Source: Stenocarpella maydis
Taxonomy: Eukaryota > Ascomycota > Sordariomycetes > Diaporthales > Diaporthaceae
DNA: 64,000 nucleotides
Assembly (NCBI GenBank): GCA_002270565.1
Contig: NQMI01000024.1
Coordinates: 62,001 to 126,000 of the forward strand
Direction of reading: 5' to 3'
Part shown: piece after piece, positions 45,034-57,525 of the stretch
Numbering within the stretch: position 1 is the first letter of the stretch
Layout: the number at the start of each line of letters is the position of its first letter
Translations under genes and position numbers: made by a program
The notes under the pieces: generated by a model
Database searches by the model: none
Told to the model about the DNA's origin: nothing
The model's input: only the letters and a program-made list of their open reading frames with translations

Positions 45034-48000
45034 CTAGTCTGACTTAACCCCAAAGCCCTCGAGAACCATGGTCGAGAGCCCCTTGAACGTCAGCGTGGTG
45101 GCCAGCAGCTCCTGGAAGGCAATGTTGAGCTGCAGCTCCTTGAACAGCCAGTTCCTCAGCTCAGCCCCGATCATGCTGTCGAGCCCGTAGGCACCGATGC
45201 TCTGGCCGTCCAGCTCAAAATCGTCCACGTTGAGCATCAGGATGCTGGCACACTTCTGCATGATGTACGAGGCCGTGACGCCCAGCGCCGCCTCGTACCC
45301 CTCCCTGGAGGCGGCCGTCAGCACCTGTTCGTACACCGCGGCCCCGGTGCCGCCCCCGGCGCCGGGCCTGGAGCCATCGCCGGCGGTGGCGTCGGCCAGG
45401 AGGCGGATGTGGCTGAAGCGCGCGTCCTCGATCCACGTGTTCTCGGCGCTGCTGCTGTTGTCGGCCGCCGCCCAGGCGGCCGCCAGGCGCCCGGGGTCCA
45501 GGCCGAGGACGATGGCGGCGCCCATGTGGGTGGCGGCAGGGCTGCCGCCGCCGGGGCGGGGCTGCGACATGGCTGCCTCGAAGCCGCGGAGCATCTCGCG
45601 CTCGTCGACGCCGTACATGCCGCGGCGGGTGATCTTGTCCTCGAGCGAGTCGTTCTCGGCGACGACGCCCACCCCGAGGACCATGGGGAGCACCAGCGAG
45701 GACGCGGCCAGCCCGGCGAGGCCGCGCCGCCAGGCGAGGTTGTCGAGGAAGCTGTTTGCCGCCGCGTAGTTGGTCTGGCCCGGCTGCCCCACCGTGGCGG
45801 AGATGGAGCTCGTCATGACGAAGAAGTCGAGGTCGTGGGCCCTGAGGGCGTCGTGGAGCGCGCGCGCGCCGTCGACCTTGGGCGCGAGGGCGGCCTTGAA
45901 CTTGTTGGCTGTCATGCTCGGCCCTAGCATTCCGTCCTGTGATGGGGGGGTTAGCAATAAGTTTTCATGTCATGGTTGTGTGCATTTGTTATGGGTACGC
46001 ACCTGAAGAACCATGGCGGCATGGACAACACCTCGGATCCGGCGACCAGACGATGTGATGCTGTCAACGGCGCGGGACACATCGCCCTGGTTGGAGGCGT
46101 CTCCTCTGAAGACCTCGGTGACGGCACCAGCCGAGGTGATGGACTTGATCAGCTGTGCGGCTTCTGGCTTGTCAGCGCCAGATCGGGAGATGAAGGCGAA
46201 GTGCTTTGCTCCACGGCTCATCATCCAGGACGTGAGACTCCGCCCCAGGCCGCCCAGACAGCCGACCAGAAGGTAGGTGTCTTCAGACGAGAACGAGAGC
46301 TGGAACTTTGGCTCGTAGGCCTTGACTATATCCTTGCCATAGTTGTATGTCAGGACGGACGTCTCTGCGCACTCCTGCAGGGCGTTGGCGCTGATAACGT
46401 GAGGTTGCGGGCCACGGCAAGTCACCGGCGCTGCATCGATGGCCATGCGCAGGCTCCTCTGCAGTGACAGGGGGTCTGATGAGGACGCCGAGGCGATGCT
46501 GGTAGAGCAGAGGCGGGCACCGCGGCTGAAGGGATCTGCGACGGGAGGAGAAGTGAAGCCCAGCTGGCCGTGGCTGCTGAGGACAAATGTCGCACCAGCG
46601 GGGATGCTCCTCCAGACGTCCTGGCTGAGGTGTGCGAAGTCCTGCGAGACGACAACCAGCGAGGCACCGGCATCTGTCATCCTGCGGCGGATGGAGCCCA
46701 GGTCCGCGGCGTCGAGCACATCCGCGGTCTCGTGCTCATCTCTGATGATGTCGGCAGTGGCGGTGTGCTCACTTGCGACCACGCTCAGCCCAAAGCCTTG
46801 GGACTTGCTGAGCTGGAGGAAAGACCGCAGCGATGACGCTGTTGTTGGCAACAGGAGAACATGCTTCTTCTCGAGCAAGCCCAAGGAGAAGTGGAGCGAG
46901 TTCGCAGCTGTGCAGAGGCTAGGGAGGACGCCCACAAGCTGCTGCGCCGAGCTGGGAGGGCACTCCACGCAGGCACTGGCGGGAACATTGACAATCGTGT
47001 CGTAGGGGCTTGACACAAACGCGATAACTGTGTCGTCCACCTTGAAACCATCAACATCTGGGCCCATCCTGATGACCTTACCAGAGATGAGACGCGGTAC
47101 CACCGGGTAAGACTGCATGTCCTGCCGGTGGACCTCGACGTGCTCGACCTGGATCTCCATCTCCCCCGGCCGGAGAGGAGCCTTTTGCAACAGATCGGCC
47201 TGGGTGAAGGTGAGCTGCCCTCCAACCGGATCACCGCGGAGAAACTGGCCGGCCTCCAGGGTCACCTCGACGGCCTTTCCACTCTCGACCATCATCCGAG
47301 AGTTCAGGGCCTCGTTCGGGAGGAGACGGCTGACGTGGCAGACTCCGTCGTGCAGCCAGTACTCGTGCTCTCCGGGGTAGTCTGTGGCGTGCGCCGGGTC
47401 GTTGATGCCGACGATCGTCTTTGCGATGGACTCGAGGGTCTCATCCATGTCGAAGTCGAGGAGCGAGAGCTGTGCCATGCTCTGCTCCTCGCGGACGACC
47501 CTGAGGAATCCCGCAGCCAGGGCGCCCGAGGCCGACCTGCCCTCGTTGACGCCTGCGGTCAGCCAGGTGATGGGCTGGCCGGACGGTACCACCTGGGTGA
47601 TCACCTCGAATGTGGCCTCGTCCGGGTCCGCAAGCAGCGTCCCGCTGGGATCATACAGGATTACCCGCTCGGGGCTGCTCACGCCGAGCTCGGTCTCGAA
47701 CGTCTTGACCTGGACGTCGAGGCCCTGGAGCCTGAGGGCGTCGGCCAGGGCATCCGGCCTCGCAGCCTGCAGGCTGTGGTAGACCAGGTCGACCTGGCCC
47801 GGCCGCCGAGCTGAGGCGGTGGCAGAGGAGCTCGCGGCGCAGACCACGAGGGTCTGGTCCGAGAAGGCAGCCTCGCTGTGGCGCAGGCCGGACCTCTGGA
47901 GAGCCTGGCGGGCTGCAGCCATGTCCTTGTGGTCGAACAGGAAGACAGCTCTGCCAAATGAACCCATCAGCTCCTCCAGGCCGTCGAGGGATGAGTCCTG

Positions 48001-51000
48001 GACAGAAGCAGCAGACTCCTTATCGCCGAATATGACCAGGTCCTTTGTGGACAGGTCAAGGCCTGACAACCTCCGCAGCTCAGTGGGCAGGGTGACCTTG
48101 ACGATGCGAGAGCCCTCAGGGACATCAGAACCGTCACCCGCAACATACAGGTCAGTGGTCGGGCGGGTGGTCTCGAGGATCTTCTCAATATCGGTTTGTG
48201 CCGTTGCGTCGGCGACCAGGATAGAAGTGATTGGCTTCTTATGGTCGAGCATATCGATGACGGCAGGAATAGCATTGGCGGCGAGGCCCTCCCTGGTCTC
48301 CTTGGACAGGATCTTGTCAAGAGCACCGATGGTAACGTCGGGCTTCCAGGACACGCCCATGTATGGCAGAGGCTTGCGCGGCACGTCGTCCTGAGGTGGC
48401 AGCGCTGCTTCGTATGCCACTGTGTGCAGGCCCTTGATGTCAAGGAGGACCTCTCCCTCGGCCGAGGCGAGCTGGGCGCTTGTCTCGAAGCGACGGGCGC
48501 GCTCGCCACGGACTGGGTTCCAGGCAATAGCCTGGCCAACAGTCCCGGCAGAGGCCCCCGGGAAGCGGAGGCTCACCTCCTCGAACCTGACGGGGATGAC
48601 ACCCCACGGCATCCCCTGGTAGTCGCCGGCGTGGATGGAGATGATGCACAGCTGAAGGAGATTGTCCACGGCCGAAGGGTGGAGCATGTACCTTGACTCG
48701 TCGACCATCATCCCGCTCTCGACGGCGATCGGGATCTGGCCGGCCGCGTCGTAGTGCTTCTCGTGCGTCTTGATGCGGTCCAGCCTGTCAAAGGAGGTGC
48801 CGTACTCGAACCCGACACGGCGGAAAGTGTCGTTCCACCTCTTTCCAGGATGTCTCTGCGTGAGCACGTCGATGTCGACCGGGTGCGCAGCCAGCGCGGG
48901 GGGGTTAGGCTCGACGAGTGCTCCTATCTCTCCGGTCGAGTGGATCGTCCAGACGTTGTTGTTGCAGGACTCGACCGAGAAGGAGTACAGGGGGTCCTTT
49001 CCGGACGTGGGCAGCGAAGTCAGGCGCAGCTGAATCTCCAGGCCAGCGTCTGATTCCGGGATGATCAGAGCATTCTTGAGCTCGATATTGCGGAGCGTCA
49101 CCCCGGTGAGACCGAGATTCTTGATGTCGCAGTGCTGCCTGGCGGCCTCGATCGCCAGTGCCATGTGCCCAGCAGCCGGGAACATGATGGATCCACCGAG
49201 CTATGTTGTAGTCATATGTCAGCATCGCGTGAGATGTCCAGGAACAAGACAGACTCCACGTCTTACCTTGTGGCATTGGAGCCAGGGTATATCCTTGAGG
49301 CGCAAGATGTTCCTCCATACCATGGAGTTGTGAGACAGGCCCGGGATCTTGCTGCCAAGAAGATCATGCCGCGCGTGGGTTAGCTGTCGGTACTCAGCAC
49401 TGGCGCGTGGCTCGGCCCAGAAGGTCTTCTCGTAGTTCCACTGGTAGATTGGGAGATCCACGAGCGTCGCGGGACGGAGGGAAGAAGCTGGCTTGCCACC
49501 TGCGCGAAGCGCCGCTGGCAAATCGACCTGGTTAACCTTGTCCAGGTCGACGGGATAGCCGTTGATCATGAGCTCTCCGGCAGTCTTCAGAAGGCTGACG
49601 GCAGTGTCTTTCCCCCTGATCAGGGTTGCGATGTAAGTAAACCCGCCAAAGCCGTTGGCCTGGCAGATCTGCTTGAACGGCCCAGCGAGGGCCGAGTGCG
49701 GTCCGACCTCGACAAAGCCGCCGATATTCTCCAGACCGGGCGTCCTGGCCAGGGCAGCTACGGCGGTGCTGAAGAGGACGCGGCTTGTCAGGTTCGAGGC
49801 CCAGTACTGCGGGTTAATATCGTGTTCCGACAGGACCTGGTTCGTGACGGACGAGACCATCACCCGCCGGGGGCAGCGCCACTGCCGGTCGAAGCTGTCA
49901 AGCCTCTTGTAAGCCTGCGTCACAAACCCGGTCATGGGCCCGGCTACAGCGTCCATGTGGTGAGAGTGGTAGGCCATGCCGGTCCGGAGCTCACGGGCAA
50001 AGACCTTGTCGTTGTCGAAGACCTCCTTGGCTGCCTTGATAGCGGCGCCCTTTCCACTGAGTGTGACGCTAGCTGGTGAGTTCTCACAAGCGACAACGAT
50101 GTCTCTGTCGAGCAGTGGGAGGTATTCCTTCAGGTCATCTACCCCCTTGCCCACCGCCATCATCGAGCCCCCAGCCGGCGCGAATTTCTCCAGGCAGTAG
50201 CCTCTGTAGTAGGCGGCAATGATAATCTCGGGCGCAGAAGCAAGACCAGCAGCGTAAGCAGCAGCATACTCCCCGGCCGAGTGGCCCACGGTAGCCGTCG
50301 GGACAACGCCCCACGACGAGAGCAGGTCGACAATGGCAATCTGAGTGGCCACCAGTGTGGGCTGCGAGACATTGGCATTGCTGATGTTGCTCGTCTCAGG
50401 CGGTGCTGTTAGTTCCTTCTCGATCGAAAAGCTCGGGCGATGCTCCAGATTTCCCAAGACTCTGTCCAACATGCGGATCGTCTGGCGGAAGACGGGAAAC
50501 GTCTTGATGGCGTCCTTGCCGACCTCGGCCCACTGGGAGCCCTGGCCCGTGAAGATGTACGCAAGCTGATTGAGAGCCTTTGTGGCGGAGCCGATCTTGA
50601 AATTCGCTGTTGCCAAGTCGTCTGTTGCCGTCGACTCCGTGGCCACCGCGTAGGCGCGCTGGGCGTGTCGACCCCGTCGGTTCAGTGTGTGGGCGAGATC
50701 GGCCAGGTAGTATTTGTCCACGACCGAGGCATTGGCCTCAATGTTCCGGATCAAGGTGGTCTTGTCGTGGGCCGAAAGCGCCACGAGGAGTGGTCTTTTG
50801 GACGAGTGGTCGTATGTGGCAACTGACCTGCGTGCGCCATGCTGGTAGCCAGGCACCAGGGCCTGGACGTTCTCAATAATGACATGAGCGTTTGTGCCAC
50901 CATAGCCAAATGATGAGACGCTGGCACGGCGCGAATCGAATCCTTCGGGCCACAGGGACGTATCCTTGTTTACCTTCACGTTGAGCTCTGCCTCGGGGAT

Positions 51001-52316
51001 GAGAGGGTTGACCTTTTTGAGACCTGCCACTCCGGGAATGACACCGGATTCGACCATGAGTGCGGCCTTGATAACAGCAAAAATCCCACTCGCGGCCTCG
51101 CTATGCCCAATGTTCGGCTTGACGGCACCGATGATCAGAGGCCTATCAGTTGACCTAGTGTCGTTCATGGCGTTCGACACGGCGCGGGCTTCGATAGGGT
51201 CTCCGACAGGTGTGCCTGTCCCGTGTAGTTCGAAATAAGCAGTCTGGTTGGGATCCAAACCGGCCCTCTTGTAGGCCTGACGGATAACCTTTTCTTGGCC
51301 GTTCACGTTAGGGTAGGTGATGCCATACCCCGGAACTTTGCCGTTCGTATTAACTGCAGAGGACCGGATGACGGCTCGGATAATGTCGCCATCCTTGACT
51401 GCGTCGCTCATGCGCTTGAGATACAAAGCTCCGGCACCCTCACCACGTCCATAGCCGTCGGCACACTCATCAAATGTGTGGCAAAAAGACGTCGGTGACA
51501 AGACCCCAAGTTTGGCAGTGTTCATGTGTTGATCTACTGTCAATATAAGGTTGACTCCACCAACGAGGGCTGAGTCACAGTCGCGAGCACGCAATGAGTG
51601 ACATGCGTTGTGGATGGCATAGACAGACGACGAGCAAGCAGTGTTGATAGTGCAGCTGTCAGTTTGTTAGCATGGACTGGTATCACGAAGGGTTAGCATT
51701 GTGCGGGCCACTTGCCTCGGGCCGTTCAGGTCAAAGACATTTCCGATTCTGTTGCTGATGATGCCCGGGTCTACACCAGTTGCAGCATAGCTGTGGCGGA
51801 AATCAGGATCCTTGAAGGTCATTTGCTGATAGTCGGCAGTAAAACTGCCAACCCAGACGCCGGTGTTGGTACCAGAGACTGCGTCGAGAGAAAGCCCAGC
51901 AGACTCAATCGCTTCATAGCAGACCTCGAGCATTTTCCGCTGCTGAGGATCCAGCCACATGGCCTCAACTGGTGTGAGATTGAAGAAGGTCGGATCAAAG
52001 TTCTCAGCAGGCCCGTCCAAGAAGTAACCTCCAAGGACATTGAAGCTGCCAGGCCTCTCCAGGTTCTTGTGGAAATGCGCATCAATGTTGAACCTCGTGC
52101 TTGGGACCTTTTCAGTGTTCCCGGATCCCTTTCTCACGAGAAGCTCCCATAGAGAGGAAGGCGAATCGACATTTCCCGGGAGCCGACAGGCTGTCAACAA
52201 ACGTTAGATGGTCAGAATCATTCAGGTTCTTAATTTGAACGCTCACCCATTCCACAAATGGCGATTGGCTCCAGGATAGGGTCCTCCTTGGGAGTATCTC
52301 CATGGAGGAACGGCAT
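45034..52316 (-). CDS. Highly reducing iterative type I polyketide synthase
   Basis: Five-exon model complement(45034..45936, 46003..49200, 49267..51655, 51716..52190, 52247..52316) gives 2344 residues; all phases agree. KS: Cys189 in CTINTACSSS, His326 in HGTGTPVGDP, His366 in NIGHSEAAS. AT: GQGSQW near 553, Ser641 in GHSAGEYAA. DH: His977 in HKLGGSIMFPAAGH, Asp1157 in YMLHPSAVDNLLQ. Residues about 1260-1640 show no SAM-binding motif. The ER-like region about 1650-1800 lacks the GGVGQAAIQ-type NADPH motif. KR: VGCLGGLGRS near 1958, Lys2064, Tyr2101 in QTNYAAAN. ACP: Ser2298 in AYGLDSM. No thioesterase or reductase domain. Intron 2 (51656-51715) uses a GC donor. Divergent from the GMC oxidoreductase over a promoter of about 890 bp. 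Confidence 0.95.
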
Positions 52317-52752
52317 CTTGAATTGAATATATCAAAATAAATGCCCGTACAACAACGTAGGATGTCGGATCCTCTATATTCTATAATCGTTGATAATGTA
52401 AGAAGATGAATGGAGACAAGCCTGTGTGTCAGAGGCCAAGGAGAGCTTGAACTCTACAAAGAGTCGAATGCAGGCTGTCGTACAACAGGTAAAAAAACAG
52501 GCTGCGTTTCAAGGGTTGCGAACGCTCCATATATGAAGCCATCATTATTAAATGCCCACACAAGGCTACAATGTACACGACGATCATTCGGGTGTTGGCT
52601 GCGCTGTTACCGCAAGCCCACCCGAATTGCGCGGTTTCGATGATAGGAATCCATCCCGCCCTCAGCGACTGCCTCGCCTCACACGAGTAATTGCAGCCTT
52701 CACAACATCTCCTCCTCGGCCTTGTCAATCGCACAGATAGGAATTTGCGAGG

Positions 52753-52770
52753 CTCGGGCTGGCAGCCGAG
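52753..52770. promoter_or_regulatory. Inverted repeat CTCGG-N8-CCGAG in PKS/GMC promoter
   Basis: Arms CTCGG (52753-52757) and CCGAG (52766-52770) are separated by GCTGGCAG. Zn2Cys6 dimers bind inverted CGG triplets with fixed spacing. The same arms and spacing recur in the hydrolase/A-T-R promoter at 57251. The role as operator is inferred. Confidence 0.5.
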
Positions 52771-52809
52771 AAGGAACTTACCTAGGTGGCCAAGTCCCAG
52801 CTGATGTAA

Positions 52810-52828
52810 GTCGGCCGTCTCGGCCGAC
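52810..52828. promoter_or_regulatory. 8-bp-arm palindrome GTCGGCCG-TCT-CGGCCGAC
   Basis: A perfect inverted repeat with a 3-bp spacer, 58 bp from the CTCGG-N8-CCGAG site, in the shared PKS/GMC promoter. It contains CGG/CCG triplets on both strands. It overlaps a CTGATGTAAG box (52801) that recurs directly at 52930. Confidence 0.4.
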
Positions 52829-53208
52829 GAAGCTCACCAATGCTGGCCCCCAAGTATTTAAAACCCACTCAAAGGATCATCGCTTATGAGTTAGATGGAG
52901 GATTCAAACCAGAGGATTCAAGGCCCAGGCTGATGTAAGGTCGCCTCACCACCACGGACGCCACCAAGCCGCTTTGATTGCTCAAGTGCGCAATTCGCGA
53001 CGGAGGATATCGGTATCGCTGCACTCGCCTTCGGAACGACATCCGACCAGGATTGACTCCTCGGAAGTGCCTAGTTTGGTTGTCACGAACTTGAATTCCC
53101 TGGATAAATCGAAGACATAAGGAACGGCGACAATTGCCCCGACGAATCATCCTACAGTCGTCATTGAAGATACAACTCAGAAGCTTCATTTTGAAATCAT
53201 TGCCCAGC

Positions 53209-55162
53209 ATGGCCTCAGCCTCATCTAGTAAGCCAACGCTCGAGACAGTGCAGAACCAACATTACGATGTGATCATCATCGGGGGCGGGATTGCTGGCCT
53301 CGTGGCTGCGTCTCGACTATCAGAGATTGAAGAGAAGCGCGTTCTTCTTGTCGAGGCGGGATCCGACCGTCGCGGTGATCCAATGATCGACATACCGGGA
53401 TCTTTCATGAACACTTGGGGAAATACCACCTACGACTGGGACTTCTGGACAGTACCCCAGGTGAGTCAATATCTCTTATTCTCTCGATAGATTAGCCAAA
53501 CACTCTTCGTGATCAACGGTCTAATTATTCTATCAGGCCTCTCTCAATGGAAGACAGGTGCCCCAACCAAGAGGAAAAGTCCTCGGCGGAAGCAGTGCCA
53601 TCAATGTCGCCGCTCTGGTATACCCATCGCCTCGGAATTTTGATGCATGGACCAGGCTTGGAAACCAAGGTTGGACCTATGACGCCGTCAAGCCATATTA
53701 CAAGAAGTTCCAAACGTTCAGCCCAGCATCTGCTGGAACAAGCAAGCTGCTGTCTCTGGACTCGTATTTCAAGCCTGAGCTCCATGGCAGTCAAGGTCCG
53801 CTGAAATCTAGCTTCCCAGACGCGTATGGCCCTTTCAACCAGGCTTGGATGGAGGCCTTTGACTCTGCTGGATTCACAGACGAGACCGACCCTATCCTCG
53901 GGAGGAAGCAAGGCGCCTTCACGCCCCCGAACACAGTCGATCCGGATACAAAACAGCGCTCCTACGCTGCGAACTCTTATTTAAACCCCGTTGTGGAGAA
54001 GAGAGCAAATCTCGATATTCTGACTGAAGTTTTCGTGGAGAAGGTGCTCCTGGAACAGTCGGACGGGGTGGAAGCCAAAGGTGTCAGGGTCTCAAACAGC
54101 AGCTCAAGCACTATCGACATCTACGCTGGAGAGGTCATCCTGGCAGCGGGAGCTTTCCAATCGCCGTTGCTATTGGAATACTCAGGTATTGGGTCAGGTG
54201 CCCTGTTGAAGAAAAACGGCATCGAGGTTTTGATCGAAAATCCAGGGGTGGGCGAGAATCTTCAAGATCATGCCTTTGCCACCATTTCCGTGGAGGTCAA
54301 GGATGACCAAATAAGCGGAGATATGGCTCGCGACCCATCAGTCATACAAGCCTTGGTCAAGCAGTACATGGAAACCAAGAGCGGTATGCTGTCGGGCATA
54401 CCCCTGAGTCTCGCTGTCACGCCACCTGTTGACAGTAAAGGACGGATGAGCTCAGAGGATGTCAAAAAGCTAGCAGGAGCGCACCCAGATATTCACGACG
54501 AAGCACTATCTCTAGCGGCCAAAAATCACGCTCGCGAAGTCAAAGATTTGCTGCTCGACCCGGCGGAGAGTTCGTGCTTCTTCGGCCTCATGCCCAGCCA
54601 GATGAACGTCAAGACTGAGGGCAAGACCACCATGCAAGAGGCGTACAGCCCCCAGCGCCCAGAAAACTTCTTCAGTATCATGGTCGGCCTGAACCACCCC
54701 TTCTCACGGGGCAGCGTGCACATTGGCGGGAGCGATCCCAAGGCGGCGCCGGCCATCGATCCCAAGTACCTTTCCCACCCGCTGGACATGGAGATCCTGG
54801 CTCGCGGCGTGCAGTTCCTCGACACCCTGGTCAACCAGGATGCCTTCAAGCGCCTGCTCAAGACCGAGACGGGCAAGCGGCTGCCGGAGCTCGCGAACAA
54901 GCTCGAGGACCTAGAGATCGCCAAGCAGGTGGCCAGGGATAGGCTCTGGACGACATATCACCCCTCCTGCACCTGCGCCATGCTGCCGCGGGAGCTCGGG
55001 GGTGTGGTTAATGACCGTTTGGTGGTTCATGGGACCAAAAACCTGCGTGTCATCGATGCGAGCATCTTCCCGATGATCCCGATGGGTAACATCCAAGCCA
55101 CGGTCTACGCTGTCGCAGAGCGTGCCTGCGATTTGATCAAGGAGGATTGGAACAAGCAGTGA
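53209..55162 (+). CDS. GMC-family FAD oxidoreductase
   Basis: Model join(53209..53460, 53537..55162) gives 625 residues; the 76-nt intron is phase 0. The GMC family includes glucose, aryl-alcohol and choline oxidases/dehydrogenases and often oxidises alcohols in fungal clusters. Seen: dinucleotide-binding YDVIIIGGGIAGLVAASRL (residues 18-36), VLLVEAGSDRRG, signature 1 region GKVLGGSSAINVAALVYP, signature 2 region GAFQSPLLLEYSGIG, the substrate-side C-terminal domain, the active-site block TYHPSCTCAMLP with its His, and GNIQATVYAVAERACDLI, where Asn stands at the second catalytic position. No signal peptide, so an intracellular role is likely. The start is the first ATG; an upstream open extension has only non-ATG starts. 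Confidence 0.93.
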
Positions 55163-55899
55163 AACATTTTACATGACCATATATACGTGGTGGAAGAGGC
55201 AGAGAGCAGGTTTATACATAGCTCTTCCAGATATGACAATCATAACGCCCCCTCCTTTTGCTCTAAGGTCGACGTAAGAAAAGAGGTACGTGCAGAGAGT
55301 CTCACTTGCAAAAAGTCCAGACCGTCATTCTGGAACCCAGTGGCCGGCGGAGCGGACAACTGAGCATCTGCTTTCTTTTATAGGACAGAAATATGCCGTA
55401 AAGCTCCTCGGTCCTTCATCACGAATAACACTGCAGAGGCTAGGCATTGCCAAGTTACTCACAACGTTCTATTAGGGTAATTTAACCTTTGACCATAACC
55501 AAAGAGAACTTCCAGTGTTCGAAATGACAATCTAAAAGCAGGCCGTATTATATCGTAGAGATCTCAGATTCTCCCTACTCTTTCTGCAGCCACTAGACAC
55601 AGCCGACGAGCAGCATTAAAATACAAGCTCGCAAAGTATGCTGCAACGCTGCTCAGGTCCAGGAAAAGTCCACCTCACCTTTGACATCCTTGTTTTAAGC
55701 TAGCTCAGCCCCCCCCCCCCTTAATTTCTATGATGTCTGCATTCGCTAGCGTTTTCTTTTTGATCGCATCTCGCTCACGACGAAGTCACCACAAAGTTAG
55801 CCTACGGACACATTTAATCCCAGTCAGGTCGATCAATTTTCTAATTCTATTGAAGACCTAACATTTGGGATTCTGACTACCAATGCCATCAATCTCTGT
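55163..55899. other. Intergenic between convergent GMC and hydrolase genes
   Basis: No gene. Contains a C-run near 55710. Serves as 3' flank for both neighbours. Confidence 0.6.
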
Positions 55900-57035
55900 C
55901 TAAGTAGAATGAGCTACGCCAAAGTAAGCGTCCAGCTTTTCCTTTGTGAATTGCAGCTCGATGGCAATGGCTTCCTCAGCCGCCTTCAGGCTTGGCAGCG
56001 CCGTGAATCCGTGAGGGGCGCCTGGATAGATCTTGACCACTGCCTCGCTCCCAGTTGCCATCCACTTGACACTCATCAGAAGAGTGTCGTCCAGCAGGGC
56101 ATCCTGGGTCCCACATAGGAACAATGCCGGCGGCAACGTCTTGGACGGCGACGCCGACGCCAGCTCCTGCAGCTTCTCGTACAATGGTGACAGCTGGGGG
56201 TTCCGGCGCTCCTGCAGGCTCATCCCGGGGGTGTAGGCATCCGTGAACCTCTGCATCGCCTCGAGGTTGATGACAATGGGCGAGTACGTCGCCGACGCGA
56301 TGCTCGGCATCCCAAGAGTCAGGTCAAAATGACCAAACGGGAAGATCAGGCCGGCCAGGCGGTGCGACGGGCGCGCGCGCATGAGGTGGAATGCCGCCAG
56401 GGCTGCCAGGCAAGCCCCCGCTGACTCTCCGCTGATAAAGAGCACCTTGGCGCCGTATGTTGCCTCCGAGTGGTCTACGAGGTACTCTGCGGCATCGCAG
56501 GCGTCGTTGAAGGCCGACGGAAAGGCATTCTCTGGTGCCAGTGAGTAGCCCACCGACACAGCGGTGAGTTGGCAGTTGTTTGCGTACCTCTGCAGCACGT
56601 TGTCTTGCCTAATGGGGGCGCAGCCGTTAGCCAGCAGGGCCAAAACACTCCTCGGCAGCCAAGGAGGAGCCCGACTCCCTGCAGCAAGACTTACTGCGTG
56701 TGGCTTGATAGCACGAAACCACCGCCGTGGAAGTGAAGGAAGATGCCTTTGCTCAGCTCCCCGTTGTCCGGCCGGTAGACGCGAATAGGTATGTTGCGTC
56801 CTTGGTCGCGTGACGGTATGTCCTCATCCTTGGCTCCTGGCAGATATACCGGCACGGGCAAAGGGGTTTTCCCTTGTTCGCGGAGCTCACGATAGTTGGC
56901 CGCGCCAACCTCATACCATCTTGGACCCTTAGTACCGATGGCTTTGAGAAAATTGTTGACCTTCTCCGTGTCCTGGGATATTTTGTCAGGGCTAAAGCTA
57001 GCCTGATTGATAACAACGTCGCTCTCAATTGGCAT
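55900..57035 (-). CDS. Alpha/beta hydrolase, HSL/GDxG esterase type
   Basis: Model complement(55900..56608, 56695..57035) gives 349 residues. The 86-nt intron has a GTAAGT donor, CTAACG branch site and CATTAG acceptor. Oxyanion motif FLHFHGGGFVLSS comes just before the intron, the nucleophile elbow is FISGESAGACLAAL, the acid FLCGTQDALLDDT and the His GAPHGFTALP, so the triad is complete. No signal peptide. HSL-type hydrolases cleave esters and lactones; in clusters they may release or trim a polyketide. The first ATG of the frame (57035) is used; codons further upstream lack ATG. It shares a divergent promoter with the A-T-R gene. Confidence 0.9.
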
Positions 57036-57250
57036 CTTGACAGTTGCTTTGCTTTTCACAACTCACAGTGAGAGGATAGATTCGTATTAGGGCAGACGGG
57101 TGGTTGGGATCGGAAGTAGGTACGAAGCAGTGGAGAGCTCGGTCTCAACAATAAGCGAAGGATGATGGCTTGTTGGTTGCTTATGCATTCCAGCTGAAGG
57201 GGTCTAGAGACGTGCGAAGCCTCGCCCACGTGCATGCTGACTGCAGCAGA

Positions 57251-57268
57251 CTCGGCGTTGGCACCGAG
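57251..57268. promoter_or_regulatory. Inverted repeat CTCGG-N8-CCGAG in hydrolase/A-T-R promoter
   Basis: Arms CTCGG (57251-57255) and CCGAG (57264-57268) with spacer CGTTGGCA. Arms and spacing are identical to the site at 52753 between the PKS and GMC genes. A weaker CGG-N8-CCG follows at 57288-57301. Confidence 0.5.
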
Positions 57269-57525
57269 GAGGATCCCAAGTGCACCTCGGGCAGGGACCC
57301 GGCCTGAACTCCAGCGTAACTAAGCCATCCCAAACTGCACCTGCCTGGAGATTCAAGACATCTTAAGGGATGGAGCGCACTTTACATGTGGGGGCAGCTA
57401 GGTACAAACACGGTGGAGATTGCCGTAACGGTATCGTGAAAGCCAGTATAGACGCTCCTCAACGAAGATCATTCTACAGCCAATCGTGTGCAGTCTCCTT
57501 CCAATCTAGGAAAGCCACAGCAGAG

